Assembly (NCBI GenBank): GCA_020060765.1
Contig: JAGUZQ010000034.1
Span: forward strand, 62,001 to 126,000
DNA: 64,000 nucleotides
Reading direction: 5' to 3'
Source of the DNA: Planctomycetota bacterium
Lineage (GTDB): Bacteria; Planctomycetota; SZUA-567
The notes under the pieces are model-generated. The model saw only the letters and a list, made by a program, of their open reading frames with translations, was not told the DNA's origin and did no database searches. Positions 17,162-26,151 of the stretch are shown here, piece after piece. The number at the start of each line of letters is the position of its first letter. Within the stretch, counting starts at the first letter, position 1. A program made the position numbers and the translations under genes.

Positions 17162-19003
17162 CTACTTTAAAAGCGTGAAACTGAAACAGGCGTATTCCCC
17201 TTCCTTGGAATCCACCCAGACTTCGCCGCCGTGTTGCTCGACGATCTGCCGCACCAGGAACAGGCCTACCCCGGTGCCGCTCTTGCCTTCCTTCTCCTCC
17301 ACGTCGAAATGCTGGAATTTCTGGAACAGTTTCGGAATCACGTCGACGGCGATTCCATGCCCCTCGTTCCAGACCGTGAGGATGTGGCGGCTGTCTTCCT
17401 CCGTGCTTTCCAGCACGATCCTCCCGCCGGGACGGCCGAACTTGACGGCGTTAGTGAGCAAGTTCTGGTAAACCACCCGCAGCAGGGTGACGTCGGCGGC
17501 GACGGTGGCGGCGGGGTCGATGCGGCATTCGACCGTAATGCCGTTGCGTTCCAGCCGGGTTTTCAATCCCTCCAGCACCGGCGGAATCACGTCGCGGTTG
17601 ATGCACACCTCGGTGCGGTTGATGACGATGCGTCCTTCCTCGATGCGGGAGAGTTGCAGGTAATTAAGCGTGATGTCGTTCAGGTGATTGAGCGTCGCGC
17701 CGACCAGATGCACGCCTTCGCTCTGATCGGCGTCCAGCTCCCCGAAGGAGCCTTCCTTCAGCAGCTGCACGTTGAAAATCGCCGCCGCGAGGCTGCTGCG
17801 CAGTTCGTGGGTGACAAAACTGAGCAGGTCGATATAACTGCGGTTGGCTTCCTCGATTTTCTGCTGCTGTTCGAGAATGCGGTTGCGGTTCTTCTCCAGC
17901 CGTTCGGCCATGTGATTGAAGGAGCGGGCGAGATTGCCGATTTCATCGTTGGTGGTATCGGTAGTAACCCGGGCGGAAAAATCGTCGTTGGCAAAGGCGC
18001 GGGTGGAATGTTCCAGCGAATAGATCTGCGCCAGGATACGGTTGGCCATGAAGGTGCTGACCCAGAAGGCGATCAGCATCACCCCCGCAATCGCGCCCAG
18101 CCCGATCAGCAGCGTGCGGTATTTGGTGTCGATGTAAATCTGTTCCAGCACGCCGATGTAGAGCATCCCGATGATTTTCCCCTTGGGGTCGCGGATGGGG
18201 TCGTAGTGGGAGATGTACCAGTTGTCCACCACTTCCGCGCGACCGGTCCAGGGAATGCCTTTTTCCAGCACCTGCTCCTGCACTTCGCGGGAGACGCGGG
18301 TGCCGGTGGCGCGCTCGCCGTTTTGCAGCAGAACGGTGGTGGCGATGCGTATGTCGTCCAGGAAAATGGTGGCGGTGCCTACCCGGTTGCCGTGATAGTA
18401 TTCGTCCCTGAAGATGTCGTTCTGGATTTCGTCGGCAAGGTCGGTGTCGTTGTTGAGCAGCATACCTGCGATCAGGGTTCCCCCGTTTGACAGGGGAGCG
18501 GCGGCGAAAACCACCATTGCGGGCAGAGGCTGGCCGTTAATCAGCGCGTGCTGGCGGAAAGCCTCTTTTTCCTTCGCCAGCACCTCGGTCGGAATTTTGA
18601 CAAAGCCCGAAACCGGTTCCTCAAGCTGTTGGGGCAGGAAATTCCGGCAGACATATTCACCGGCGGGATTGGTGCCGGTGAGTTCCAGCCAGTTCACCGT
18701 GGAGAGAAAATCCAGTTGCCATTCGTTGCGGTTTTTGCGTAGTATCTCGCGACTGCTTGTTTTCGGCAAATGCTGGTCGCAACTCCGGTCAGCCGATTCC
18801 GCCAGCAGTTGCACCACGGTGGCCAGTCGCTGGCGGCGGTAATTCAGCATGTGCCAGGCGCCGGTGATGTTCTGCTCCATCCGGTTGGAGGCCTGGTTGA
18901 TGATGAGGGTGTCGATCCAGTGTATCTGCAGCAGCGACAACACCAGCGTCAGCAACGAGATGCTGATAAAACCGAGCAGGTAGAATTTTTTTCGCAAAGT
19001 CAT
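17162..19003 (-). CDS. Membrane histidine kinase with Cache sensor and HAMP domain
   Basis: In this 613-residue sensor, TM1 spans about residues 8-28, a periplasmic Cache-type domain follows (signature ATIFLDDIRIATT, GERATGTRVS, Y-HYDPIRD near 265-273), TM2 lies at about 298-319, HAMP at 320-375, the H-box histidine is H399 in FVTHELRSSL, and the ATPase domain ends the protein. Cache domains usually bind small organic acids or amino acids outside the cell. The G1 box reads NEGHGI, with Asn where most kinases have Asp, a substitution seen in some active kinases. The gene starts 27 bp after the receiver-lactate dehydrogenase gene, and both probably share one transcript with the kinase at 15995. 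Confidence 0.92.
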   Translation of the reverse strand: MTLRKKFYLLGFISISLLTLVLSLLQIHWIDTLIINQASNRMEQNITGAWHMLNYRRQRLATVVQLLAESADRSCDQHLPKTSSREILRKNRNEWQLDFLSTVNWLELTGTNPAGEYVCRNFLPQQLEEPVSGFVKIPTEVLAKEKEAFRQHALINGQPLPAMVVFAAAPLSNGGTLIAGMLLNNDTDLADEIQNDIFRDEYYHGNRVGTATIFLDDIRIATTVLLQNGERATGTRVSREVQEQVLEKGIPWTGRAEVVDNWYISHYDPIRDPKGKIIGMLYIGVLEQIYIDTKYRTLLIGLGAIAGVMLIAFWVSTFMANRILAQIYSLEHSTRAFANDDFSARVTTDTTNDEIGNLARSFNHMAERLEKNRNRILEQQQKIEEANRSYIDLLSFVTHELRSSLAAAIFNVQLLKEGSFGELDADQSEGVHLVGATLNHLNDITLNYLQLSRIEEGRIVINRTEVCINRDVIPPVLEGLKTRLERNGITVECRIDPAATVAADVTLLRVVYQNLLTNAVKFGRPGGRIVLESTEEDSRHILTVWNEGHGIAVDVIPKLFQKFQHFDVEEKEGKSGTGVGLFLVRQIVEQHGGEVWVDSKEGEYACFSFTLLK

Positions 19004-19030
19004 GCTGCTGTCTCGCTCATGGGGACGGCT

Positions 19031-20428
19031 TTATTTCTGGATAACCTCAGCGGAAACCGCATTAGCGCAATTGCCATTTTCCGCAAATTCCGCGATATTG
19101 GCAAGCGTTATCTCGGCAATATTGTTCAGCGCGTCCTCGGTGAAATACCCCTGGTGCCCGGTGATGATCACATTGGGGAAAGTCTGCAGGCGGCTGAACA
19201 CGTCATCCTGGATGACCTTGCCGGATAAGTCCTCGAAAAACAGATCCGCTTCCTCTTCATAAACGTCCAATCCCAGCAAGCCGATTTTGCCGCTTTTCAA
19301 GGCGTCTATAACTGCTGGCGTGTCGATCAAGGCGCCGCGGCTGGTGTTGATCAGCATGACCCCGCGCTTCATCTGGTCGATAGACTGCTTGTCGATCAGG
19401 TGGCGCGTTTGCGGCGTCAACGGGCAGTGCAGCGAAATGATGTCGCTTTCCGCCAGCAAGCGCGGCAGATCCATATACTCGACTCCGCGCGCCACCAGAT
19501 CCTGGTTTACCGTAGGATCATATGCCAGAATACGGCAACCGAAACCATGCAAGATATTAGCGGTTTTTTGCCCGATTTTGCCAGTCCCAATCAATCCGGC
19601 AGTGCGTCCGTGCATGTCGAAACCGAGCAAACCTTCCAGTGAGAAGTTTCCCTCACGCACGCGGGCGTGGGCGCGGTGAATCTTGCGGTTAAGCGCCAAC
19701 ATTAGACCAATGGTGTGTTCTGCCACCGCGTAAGGTGAATATGCCGGTACACGGACGACGCTAATACCCAGTTCCGCTGCTTTTTTCAGATCAACGTTGT
19801 TATAGCCCGCGCAGCGCAAAGCGATCAGCCGGGTGCCGCGACGGTGGAGAGATTCCAGCACTGCTCCATCAAGTACATCATTCACAAAGGCGCAGACGAC
19901 CTCGAAACCATTGGCCAACAAGGCAGTATGTGAATTGAGCTGGGTTTCGAAATAACGCAGCTCATGGTTGAACTGTTCATTGGCGGTTTCGAAGTGGCAA
20001 CGGTCGTAAGGACGCGTGCTGAATACCGCGACTCTGGCGGCAGGCGACATGTCGCCCCGCAACGCGGTGCCAAGAGTTGCCAGTAACTTCTCGCGGTTAA
20101 AGGGTTTTTGAAAAACTCCGCTCAGGCCCAGCGACGCGCAATCGATTTCTTCCTGCAATCTGCTTCCAACCGCACTGAGCAGGTAAACAGGAGTGTCGCA
20201 ATTGGCTTTCTTCAGTTCCAGCGAAAAATTTGTGCCTGAATCCGCGGCATCCATAATCAGGTCGATGATGACGCAATCAGGGCGAAACGCGTCAAATTTC
20301 GCTTTTCCCTCGCGTTCGTTGGTAGCAGTTTCAACGACATAACTGTCGCTTTCCAACACTTTGCGCAGGTGTTCGAGCGCATTTGTGTCGTCGTCGACAC
20401 AGAGTATTACGTGTTTTCCGTTTAGCAT
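19031..20428 (-). CDS. Receiver domain fused to D-lactate dehydrogenase (LdhA-like)
   Basis: A single open frame of 465 residues encodes two complete domains. Residues 1-118 are a response-regulator receiver with acidic residues D12-D14, phosphoacceptor D56, S85 and K108. Residues about 132-465 are a full-length NAD-dependent D-lactate dehydrogenase of the LdhA type (about 330 residues): [11 protein letters not shown] at its start, the Rossmann loop GLIGTGKIG (281-286), and the catalytic R364 (NTSRGALID), E391 (DVYE) and H425 (TGHQ). It would interconvert pyruvate and D-lactate. All catalytic and phosphorelay residues are present, so activity may be controlled by phosphorylation, or the dehydrogenase may sense NADH or pyruvate. 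It heads an operon with two histidine kinases. I know of no described enzyme with this fusion. Confidence 0.93.
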   Translation of the reverse strand: MLNGKHVILCVDDDTNALEHLRKVLESDSYVVETATNEREGKAKFDAFRPDCVIIDLIMDAADSGTNFSLELKKANCDTPVYLLSAVGSRLQEEIDCASLGLSGVFQKPFNREKLLATLGTALRGDMSPAARVAVFSTRPYDRCHFETANEQFNHELRYFETQLNSHTALLANGFEVVCAFVNDVLDGAVLESLHRRGTRLIALRCAGYNNVDLKKAAELGISVVRVPAYSPYAVAEHTIGLMLALNRKIHRAHARVREGNFSLEGLLGFDMHGRTAGLIGTGKIGQKTANILHGFGCRILAYDPTVNQDLVARGVEYMDLPRLLAESDIISLHCPLTPQTRHLIDKQSIDQMKRGVMLINTSRGALIDTPAVIDALKSGKIGLLGLDVYEEEADLFFEDLSGKVIQDDVFSRLQTFPNVIITGHQGYFTEDALNNIAEITLANIAEFAENGNCANAVSAEVIQK

Positions 20429-20563
20429 GTTTTTCGCCTTTGCAATCGTAAATGCTTATCCATAAAAATATTGTGGAAGAAGATAATTTTTCATTCCATG
20501 AACGTTCACTTTTCTAGATTTTTAACTAGCAAATGTCATGCAACGTGGTAAACTTCGAGTTTA

Positions 20564-20603
20564 TCAGCCTCTTGCATATTACGCAAAAGGTATTTGAGGC
20601 TGA
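20564..20603. promoter_or_regulatory. Nested inverted repeat in divergent intergenic region
   Basis: TCAGCCTC (20564-20571) pairs with GAGGCTGA (20596-20603), and TTGC/GCAA pairs inside it. It stands about midway in the 385-bp gap between the receiver-dehydrogenase operon (minus) and the PAS hybrid kinase (plus). No T-run follows, so it is more likely an operator or other regulatory structure than a terminator. Nothing else was recognised in this gap apart from the promoter at 20700. Confidence 0.4.
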
Positions 20604-20699
20604 AACACGCAACACCATATTTAATTGCTTTGCATCCTTGACATTAGTTCATCCCACAGCGTATTCTGTTTTGTGATAAGCAGAAACATGGCTTCGGCT

Positions 20700-20729
20700 T
20701 GTCATGTTTCGTGCTATTTGCATATAATG
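20700..20729 (+). promoter_or_regulatory. Promoter of PAS hybrid kinase
   Basis: TTGTCA (20700-20705) and a perfect TATAAT (20724-20729) are 18 bp apart, about 85 bp before the kinase start at 20814. Confidence 0.6.
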
Positions 20730-20813
20730 AGTAAAGCGTATGTAGAATCTGGCGTCGCACTTTAAGTTTCTGGTTATGCGACGGATTATTTTTTCAGGCA
20801 AAGAAGAACAGTC

Positions 20814-23252
20814 ATGGAAGCAGTGTCGGAAAATACCGACAACGATAATCTGTCTGGATTGATTTCCGCACTCGGGCAGATAGCGGACATGTTGACCATC
20901 GGTGACACCCGGGAACCGGATTACCAGCAGATCATGGCGGTAATAGGCCAATCCTGCGGCGCGCGCGGCGCGTACCTGACGGTACACAACGAGAGTTTCC
21001 AAACCGACCGGATGGGACAGAATCTGCCGGGGAAATTTTTCTGGTCGGAAAACGGCGCTGCCACACCGGTATGCCGGAAGGTTTTTGATGATTTCCTCTT
21101 TACTGAAAAAAGACTGACCGAAGAAAAACCGTTTGCTTTTTTCCCGTTGTCCGCCGTTCCTTCATCCCAACGCCGGATAATGCAGGCCTGCGGGGTCGAG
21201 TCCCTGGCAGTGGCGGCAATCTTTGAAAACAACACGCCTTGCTGCTGCCTGATGCTGGAATTCAGCCGCGCGGAAGTAAAGCCTCATGCCCAGTGCCTGA
21301 ATCTCCTGTTGTCCATTCTCAGGATCATGCGAGTGGCGATATGCAACCATACCTACCATTCCACGATCAAACAACTGGAAGAGAGGTACAGCAAAATAAT
21401 CGCCGAGCAGGCTGCCTGCGTCTGTCGCATGCTGCCCGATACCACCATACTTTTCGTGAATGAGGAATGCGCGCTACTGGCAGGCAAACATCCCGAGGAA
21501 TTGAAAGGCGTCAAGTCGGAAATATTCCTGCCTCCGGAAATCCGCGAGGAAATTGTCGGCAAACTCAATTCCATTACGCTCGACAACCCGGTGGAATGCC
21601 ATGAGCAATATCTGTTTCAGCCGGACGGGAAAAAAATCTGGCAGCAATGGTTTAATCGGGGTATCTTCGATGCGGGCGGCAAGCTGCTGGAGATTCAGTC
21701 GGTGGGCTTCAACATCACCGAACGCAAGCTGGCGGAAGAAGCGCTGCGCCGGAGCGAAGAGCGTTTCCGGATCATGGCGGATTACACCTATGATTGGGAA
21801 TACTGGCTGGGGCCAGACGGCACATACAAATATATCTCCCCGTCCTGCGAACGCATCACCGGTTACACCCCGGAGGAATTCACCCGGCAACTGGGGCTGC
21901 TGATTACAATCACTCATCCGGAAGACAGGCCGAAAATCGCCGAGCATATTTTCCAAATGCCGGAACTGCAGGAGGAGCACTCCACCAATTTCCGCATCAT
22001 TACCAAAAGCGGCAACACGCGCTGGATTTCCCATCACTGCTGCCCCATCTTCGACAGCGAGCACCGCTGGCTGGGACAGCGCGCCAGCAACCGCGACATT
22101 ACCGAACGGCGCAAGCTGGAGGAGAAACTCCGCCAGTCGGAGAAACTGCGCGTCGTCGGCCAGTTAGCCGGGGGAATCGCCCATGATTTCAATAACCAGC
22201 TTGCCGGTATCATGGGCTATGCCGACCTGTTGCTGCACCGGTGCGAGGATCCGACGGTGCGGAATTTCGCCGGACAGATCGCCAAGGCCTGCAACCGTTC
22301 CGCCAATCTGGTCTCGCAACTGCTCGCTTTCGCCCAGAAAGGCAAATACGTCTCTGTTTCTCTCGACGTCAATTCCATTATCCGGGACGCGGGTAGCCTG
22401 CTGGCCGAACGCATCGGCGATGGAATCAGAATCATTTTCCACCTCTGCGAAACGGAACTGATCGTGAGAGGCGACCCCTCGCAGCTCCAAGCCGCCCTGG
22501 TAAACATCGGCCTGAACGCCTGCGAGGCAATGCCTGACGGAGGCGAGCTTGAATTCGGCAGCCGCGAAGTCGTTTTCTCCGAGACCGACAACCGCCCCGA
22601 AGGACTGACCCCCGGACACTACGTCGAGGTGCGCGTCTCCGACACCGGCGTGGGCATGGACGAAGACACCTACCGGCGCGTCTTCGAGCCGTTTTTTACC
22701 ACCAAGGATTTCTTCAGCTACACCGGCATGGGTCTGCCAGCCGCCTATGGCACCGCCAAGAGCCACGGCGGGGCGATCAAGCTGATAAGCCGCCTGCACG
22801 AAGGCACCGAAGCGCTGATCTATCTCCCCTGCGCCAGCCAAGAGCAGGAACCAGAGCCGGAATATGCCAGCACGGTCAAACGCAGCAGCAGCCGCACCGT
22901 CCTGCTGGTGGACGACGAGGAAGTGGTCAGAGCCACTCTTTCCGATCTGCTGGAGGAAATGGGTTACAAGGTGATAGCCTGCGCCGGGGGCGGGGAGGCG
23001 GTGGATATTTACAGCAATGCCTTCGCGGAGATTGATTTTGTCATCGTCGACATGGTGATGAACGGCCTGGACGGCGAGGAAACCATCGATGCCCTGCGCC
23101 GGATCAATCCCGGTCTCAGGGCAATCATCTCTTCCGGCTACGGGGTGGACGGCAAAGTGGAGTTGCTGCTCAAATCCCGGAACATCGCCTTTATCAAGAA
23201 GCCCTACCGCCTGGCGGGACTGAGCGCGGTAATCAAGCAGTTGCTGGACTGA
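20814..23252 (+). CDS. GAF/PAS sensor hybrid histidine kinase with C-terminal receiver
   Basis: This 812-residue soluble kinase starts with a GAF-like region (residues 30-180), then two PAS domains (about 190-305 and 315-430, each ending in the ITERK/ITERRK signature), a DHp helix with H457 in [11 protein letters not shown], an ATPase domain ([32 protein letters not shown]) and a C-terminal receiver with phosphoacceptor D746 in VIVDMVM and the lysine in KKPY. It has a cysteine-rich patch in the GAF-like part (TPCCCL). It is transcribed divergently from the receiver-dehydrogenase operon, so it may share regulation and pass phosphate to it; no DNA-binding response regulator is nearby. Confidence 0.92.
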   Translation: MEAVSENTDNDNLSGLISALGQIADMLTIGDTREPDYQQIMAVIGQSCGARGAYLTVHNESFQTDRMGQNLPGKFFWSENGAATPVCRKVFDDFLFTEKRLTEEKPFAFFPLSAVPSSQRRIMQACGVESLAVAAIFENNTPCCCLMLEFSRAEVKPHAQCLNLLLSILRIMRVAICNHTYHSTIKQLEERYSKIIAEQAACVCRMLPDTTILFVNEECALLAGKHPEELKGVKSEIFLPPEIREEIVGKLNSITLDNPVECHEQYLFQPDGKKIWQQWFNRGIFDAGGKLLEIQSVGFNITERKLAEEALRRSEERFRIMADYTYDWEYWLGPDGTYKYISPSCERITGYTPEEFTRQLGLLITITHPEDRPKIAEHIFQMPELQEEHSTNFRIITKSGNTRWISHHCCPIFDSEHRWLGQRASNRDITERRKLEEKLRQSEKLRVVGQLAGGIAHDFNNQLAGIMGYADLLLHRCEDPTVRNFAGQIAKACNRSANLVSQLLAFAQKGKYVSVSLDVNSIIRDAGSLLAERIGDGIRIIFHLCETELIVRGDPSQLQAALVNIGLNACEAMPDGGELEFGSREVVFSETDNRPEGLTPGHYVEVRVSDTGVGMDEDTYRRVFEPFFTTKDFFSYTGMGLPAAYGTAKSHGGAIKLISRLHEGTEALIYLPCASQEQEPEPEYASTVKRSSSRTVLLVDDEEVVRATLSDLLEEMGYKVIACAGGGEAVDIYSNAFAEIDFVIVDMVMNGLDGEETIDALRRINPGLRAIISSGYGVDGKVELLLKSRNIAFIKKPYRLAGLSAVIKQLLD

Positions 23253-23287
23253 TCGCAACTCGGCTCATTTTAGCGGGGCTTCCCCGC

Positions 23288-23314
23288 CTGGATTCCTGCC
23301 TTCGCAGGAATGAC
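23288..23314. repeat. Single ATTCCTGC...GCAGGAAT palindrome
   Basis: A half copy of the palindrome family at 6032-6109 (CTGGATTCC... to ...GGAATGAC), just after the hybrid kinase gene. It could act as a transcript-end hairpin. Confidence 0.6.
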
Positions 23315-23433
23315 GAGCGTAGCTTGTTTTGTAAAACAGAAAAATTGCTTGCCGAACCATATCGAGGATAAATCTTACCCCGAAATATTACGAAGAACCA
23401 AAGTAAAAACGGGGGAGAACTATTCTCCCCCAA

Positions 23434-23573
23434 GGCTATCGCATTAAAATAGCTGTATTTTGTGAATTATACGCCCAAGTGGCATCCATAATTTACCGTG
23501 AAAGCTTCACTGAAGGGCAAAATAAGTTCCCTCTCCCCTTGTAAGGGGCGAGGGGGATTTTAATGCGATAGCC
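23434..23573. repeat. 140-bp element with GGCTATCGCATTAAAAT inverted ends
   Basis: GGCTATCGCATTAAAAT (23434-23450) is repeated exactly in inverse at 23557-23573. Just outside lies a GGGGGAGA...TCTCCCCC hairpin (23411-23431), and inside is a CCCCTTGTAAGGGG hairpin. Together with the palindrome at 23288 it explains most of the 370-bp gap between the hybrid kinase and degQ. No coding frame is evident. Confidence 0.65.
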
Positions 23574-23621
23574 CTGTATTCTCCCCCGTCTTTACTGCCG
23601 GATTGTGCCGCTGAAATTGCG

Positions 23622-25124
23622 CTATTTTTCCTGTTCGAATTTCAGTACGACGAAGCGGTTGGCTCCGTCCTGGCGGAACAGCGCCAGCGCGCTTTTCCTG
23701 TCTTTCAGGGACTTGGCCACTTCCGCGAAATCCTTGGCCGACTTCACCGGCTTCTGGTCGAGTTCGATCAGCAGCGCCCCGGCGCGGATGCCTGCCTCCC
23801 CCGCGGAGCCGTCGGGATCGACTTCCGTCACCAGCACGCCTTCCTCGTCCTTGGGCAGGCGGAACTGTTCGCGCAAATCGTCGGTGAGGTCTTTCACCTC
23901 GATGCCCAGCAGTTCGTTTTCCTCCTGCTCGGCTTCGCCCGCGTTATCTCCGTCATTTTCGCCACCCATCGCCGCCAGGTTTTCCGGCTGACGACCGAGT
24001 TTGACGTTGACGGTCATTTTCTCGCCACGGCGGATAATTCCCATCTTCACCTCATCGTCGGGGCTGCGCTCGGCAACCAGCGCCTGCAGCATCCGCGCAT
24101 CCTCGAGTTTTTCCCCGTCGAACGTGACCAGCACGTCGCCACGCTGGAACCCGGCCTTGCCGGCGGGGGTATCGGGGTAAACGTCGCTGACCAGCACGCC
24201 GCCCTCGACGTTTGTCATGGTCGCGGCCATTTCCGGATCAATGTCCTGGATGCCGATGCCGAGCCACCCGCGTGTCACCTTGCCGTGCTTGATGAGCTGC
24301 TCCAGCACCTTGCGCGCCTGGTTGACCGGCACCGCGAAGCCTACCCCCACCGAGCCGCCGGTGCGGGTCTGGATCAGGGTGTTGATGCCGACCACCTCGC
24401 CGTCGAGGTTGACCAGCGGCCCGCCGGAATTGCCGGGATTGATGCTGGCGTCGGTCTGGATGAAGTTCTCGTACATGGTCATGCCGATGGCGCGGTGCTT
24501 GGCCGAGACGATGCCGGCGGTCACGGTCTGCATCAGCCCGAAGGGATTGCCGATAGCAATGACGATGTTGCCGACGCGGAGTTTGTCGCTGTCTCCGAGC
24601 TTCGCCACCGGCAGTTCGCCCTTGAAATTCTTCAGCTTGACAATGGCGATGTCGGTCTTAGGGTCGGTGCCGACGACTTCGGCGTCGTATTCGGTCTTGT
24701 CGGCCATCTGCACGGTGAGTTTTTCCGCATCTTCCACTACGTGGTTATTGGTCAGGATATGACCCTCGGCGTCGATAATGACGCCGCTGCCCTGGCCGGG
24801 GGCGCGGTATTCGCGTTTCTTCTGGTTCTTTTTAGGCGTCTGGTTGCGCCGGGGAAGGTCGCGGTCGAAGAAGCGGCGCATCAGATCCTCGGGATTGTTG
24901 AACAACTGCATGTCGCCGCTTTCGGCCATGGTGACTTTCCTGACGCTCTTGATACCGACCACGGCGGGGCTGACTTTTTCGGCGATGTCGGCGTAGGTTT
25001 CGGAGATGGCTTTGGTCAGTTCAAGCGATTCCTTCGGTTTTTCTGCCGCGAAGGTGGCGTTGGCGCCGAACATGGCCAAGAAAAGAAGGGCCAGTGCGAG
25101 TTTGCAGGTTGTGATAGTCTTCAT
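23622..25124 (-). CDS. degQ: Periplasmic serine protease DegQ/HtrA with two PDZ domains
   Basis: HtrA proteases degrade or refold damaged periplasmic proteins. The 500-residue protein has a signal peptide (residues 1-27, cleavage near AFA-like TFAAE), a trypsin-like domain with the triad H128 (TNNHVV), D158 (KTDIAIVK) and S233 (GNSGGP), and two PDZ domains (about 285-385 and 410-495) separated by an acidic linker rich in Glu, Asp and Asn. The arrangement matches DegP/DegQ/MucD. GGAGG precedes the ATG. An inverted repeat (25181-25200) lies in its leader. No regulator gene is adjacent. It is divergent from fliS. Confidence 0.95.
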   Translation of the reverse strand: MKTITTCKLALALLFLAMFGANATFAAEKPKESLELTKAISETYADIAEKVSPAVVGIKSVRKVTMAESGDMQLFNNPEDLMRRFFDRDLPRRNQTPKKNQKKREYRAPGQGSGVIIDAEGHILTNNHVVEDAEKLTVQMADKTEYDAEVVGTDPKTDIAIVKLKNFKGELPVAKLGDSDKLRVGNIVIAIGNPFGLMQTVTAGIVSAKHRAIGMTMYENFIQTDASINPGNSGGPLVNLDGEVVGINTLIQTRTGGSVGVGFAVPVNQARKVLEQLIKHGKVTRGWLGIGIQDIDPEMAATMTNVEGGVLVSDVYPDTPAGKAGFQRGDVLVTFDGEKLEDARMLQALVAERSPDDEVKMGIIRRGEKMTVNVKLGRQPENLAAMGGENDGDNAGEAEQEENELLGIEVKDLTDDLREQFRLPKDEEGVLVTEVDPDGSAGEAGIRAGALLIELDQKPVKSAKDFAEVAKSLKDRKSALALFRQDGANRFVVLKFEQEK

Positions 25125-25180
25125 TTCAGTGTCCTCCAGTAAAAAAGGTTTTCTTTCCGTAAGGTTAATGTCAGCGAATA

Positions 25181-25200
25181 GGAGATATCCTTTTATCTCC
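25181..25200. promoter_or_regulatory. Inverted repeat upstream of degQ
   Basis: GGAGATA (25181-25187) and TATCTCC (25194-25200) form a 7-bp inverted repeat with a 6-bp centre, 57 bp upstream of degQ. It may be an operator or a leader hairpin. Confidence 0.35.
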
Positions 25201-25239
25201 CAAAAAAAATGTTTCGGAGCTGAAATCCGCCCGGGTATT

Positions 25240-25268
25240 TTGCTTAATATACGATACTGATCTATAAT
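25240..25268 (+). promoter_or_regulatory. Candidate promoter of fliS
   Basis: TTGCTT (25240-25245), 17-bp spacer and a perfect TATAAT (25263-25268), about 108 bp before fliS. The -35 box is a poor match. Confidence 0.4.
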
Positions 25269-25375
25269 GAAGATACAAGGGTGGTGGGGAAAGTTTTGTC
25301 TTATATCTTGAGTGAGGCTAAAGCGGGTCGCCTGCGTGACCGATAATTAAACAGGAAGAGCCTAAAGGGTTTGCC

Positions 25376-25903
25376 ATGACCAACGCCAAGCAGCGGCAGC
25401 AGTATCTCGCCACCCAGATCCAGACCGCCAGCAAGGAGCAGCTGGTGCTGATGCTGATGAACGGGGTGATCCGGTTTGGCGAAAAAGGCAAAAAAGCCAT
25501 CGAAAGCGGCGATATCGAGGTTGCGCACGAAGCCCTGACCCGCACCCAGGCCATTATCCTGGAGCTGTTCTATTGCCTCGACCGGGAAGCGGGAGGGGAA
25601 ATCGCGGAAAATCTCGCCAGGCTTTATACCTATTCCTTCCAGAAACTGATTGAAGCCAACATGCGGAAAAATATCCAGAGCGTGGAAGAGGTGCAGAAGA
25701 TATTCCGCGAGCTGTCTGAAGGCTGGAGCGGTGCCATGAGCCAGGTCAAGACGGAGGCCGCGACAGCCATCGAAACGACCAGCCAGGACACGTTTACGCA
25801 TTCAAAACCCGCATCGGCAGCGCAGAACCCCGCGCCGCGCCCGAAAATCCCCGCCCCGGCGGTCGCGCCGGAAAACCGCCCCCGCCTGAGTATTCAGGGT
25901 TGA
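25376..25903 (+). CDS. fliS: Flagellar export chaperone FliS
   Basis: FliS binds flagellin in the cytoplasm, stopping it from polymerising before export. The 175-residue protein shows the family pattern: YLATQIQTASKEQLVLMLMNGVIRF at the N-terminus, a helix with ALTRTQAIILELFYCLDREAGGEIAENLARLYTYS (motif positions about residues 57-95), and then a Pro/Ala-rich tail of about 45 residues that is longer than in typical FliS (about 130 residues). It stands alone between degQ and obg, with no fliD or flagellin gene near, so flagellar genes must lie elsewhere. A repeat element begins five bases after its stop codon. Confidence 0.85.
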   Translation: MTNAKQRQQYLATQIQTASKEQLVLMLMNGVIRFGEKGKKAIESGDIEVAHEALTRTQAIILELFYCLDREAGGEIAENLARLYTYSFQKLIEANMRKNIQSVEEVQKIFRELSEGWSGAMSQVKTEAATAIETTSQDTFTHSKPASAAQNPAPRPKIPAPAVAPENRPRLSIQG

Positions 25904-25908
25904 TGGGC

Positions 25909-26054
25909 TGGCGCAGGCGTTTACGTCTGCGCGTCGGAGCCGCAAGAGGAAATCCCTTCACCGTTCGGAATTCGCTAATCTCGTAATTGCCCTTGCTACC
26001 ACGCACAGGCCATGCCTCTCATGCTGGCGCACGCAGACGTAAACGCCTGCGCCA
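25909..26054. repeat. MITE-like element with TGGCGCAGGCGTTTACG ends, copy 2
   Basis: The 23 bases at 25909-25931 are repeated as an exact inverse at 26032-26054, bounding 146 bp. Arms and inner flanks match copy 1 (282-468) in reversed order. It fills most of the gap between fliS and obg. Confidence 0.7.
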
Positions 26055-26151
26055 CCCCGTCCACCCGTATAATCATTGCTTTTTCCCGCCCCGGCAGTTA
26101 CAGTATCTGCTCGTCCTGAAGCGCAACATTTTTCTTGCAAGGTAATCTGCC

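Noticed and set aside
17231-18490. Open frame of 419 codons on the plus strand
   Set aside because: Antisense to the Cache kinase; no family resemblance.
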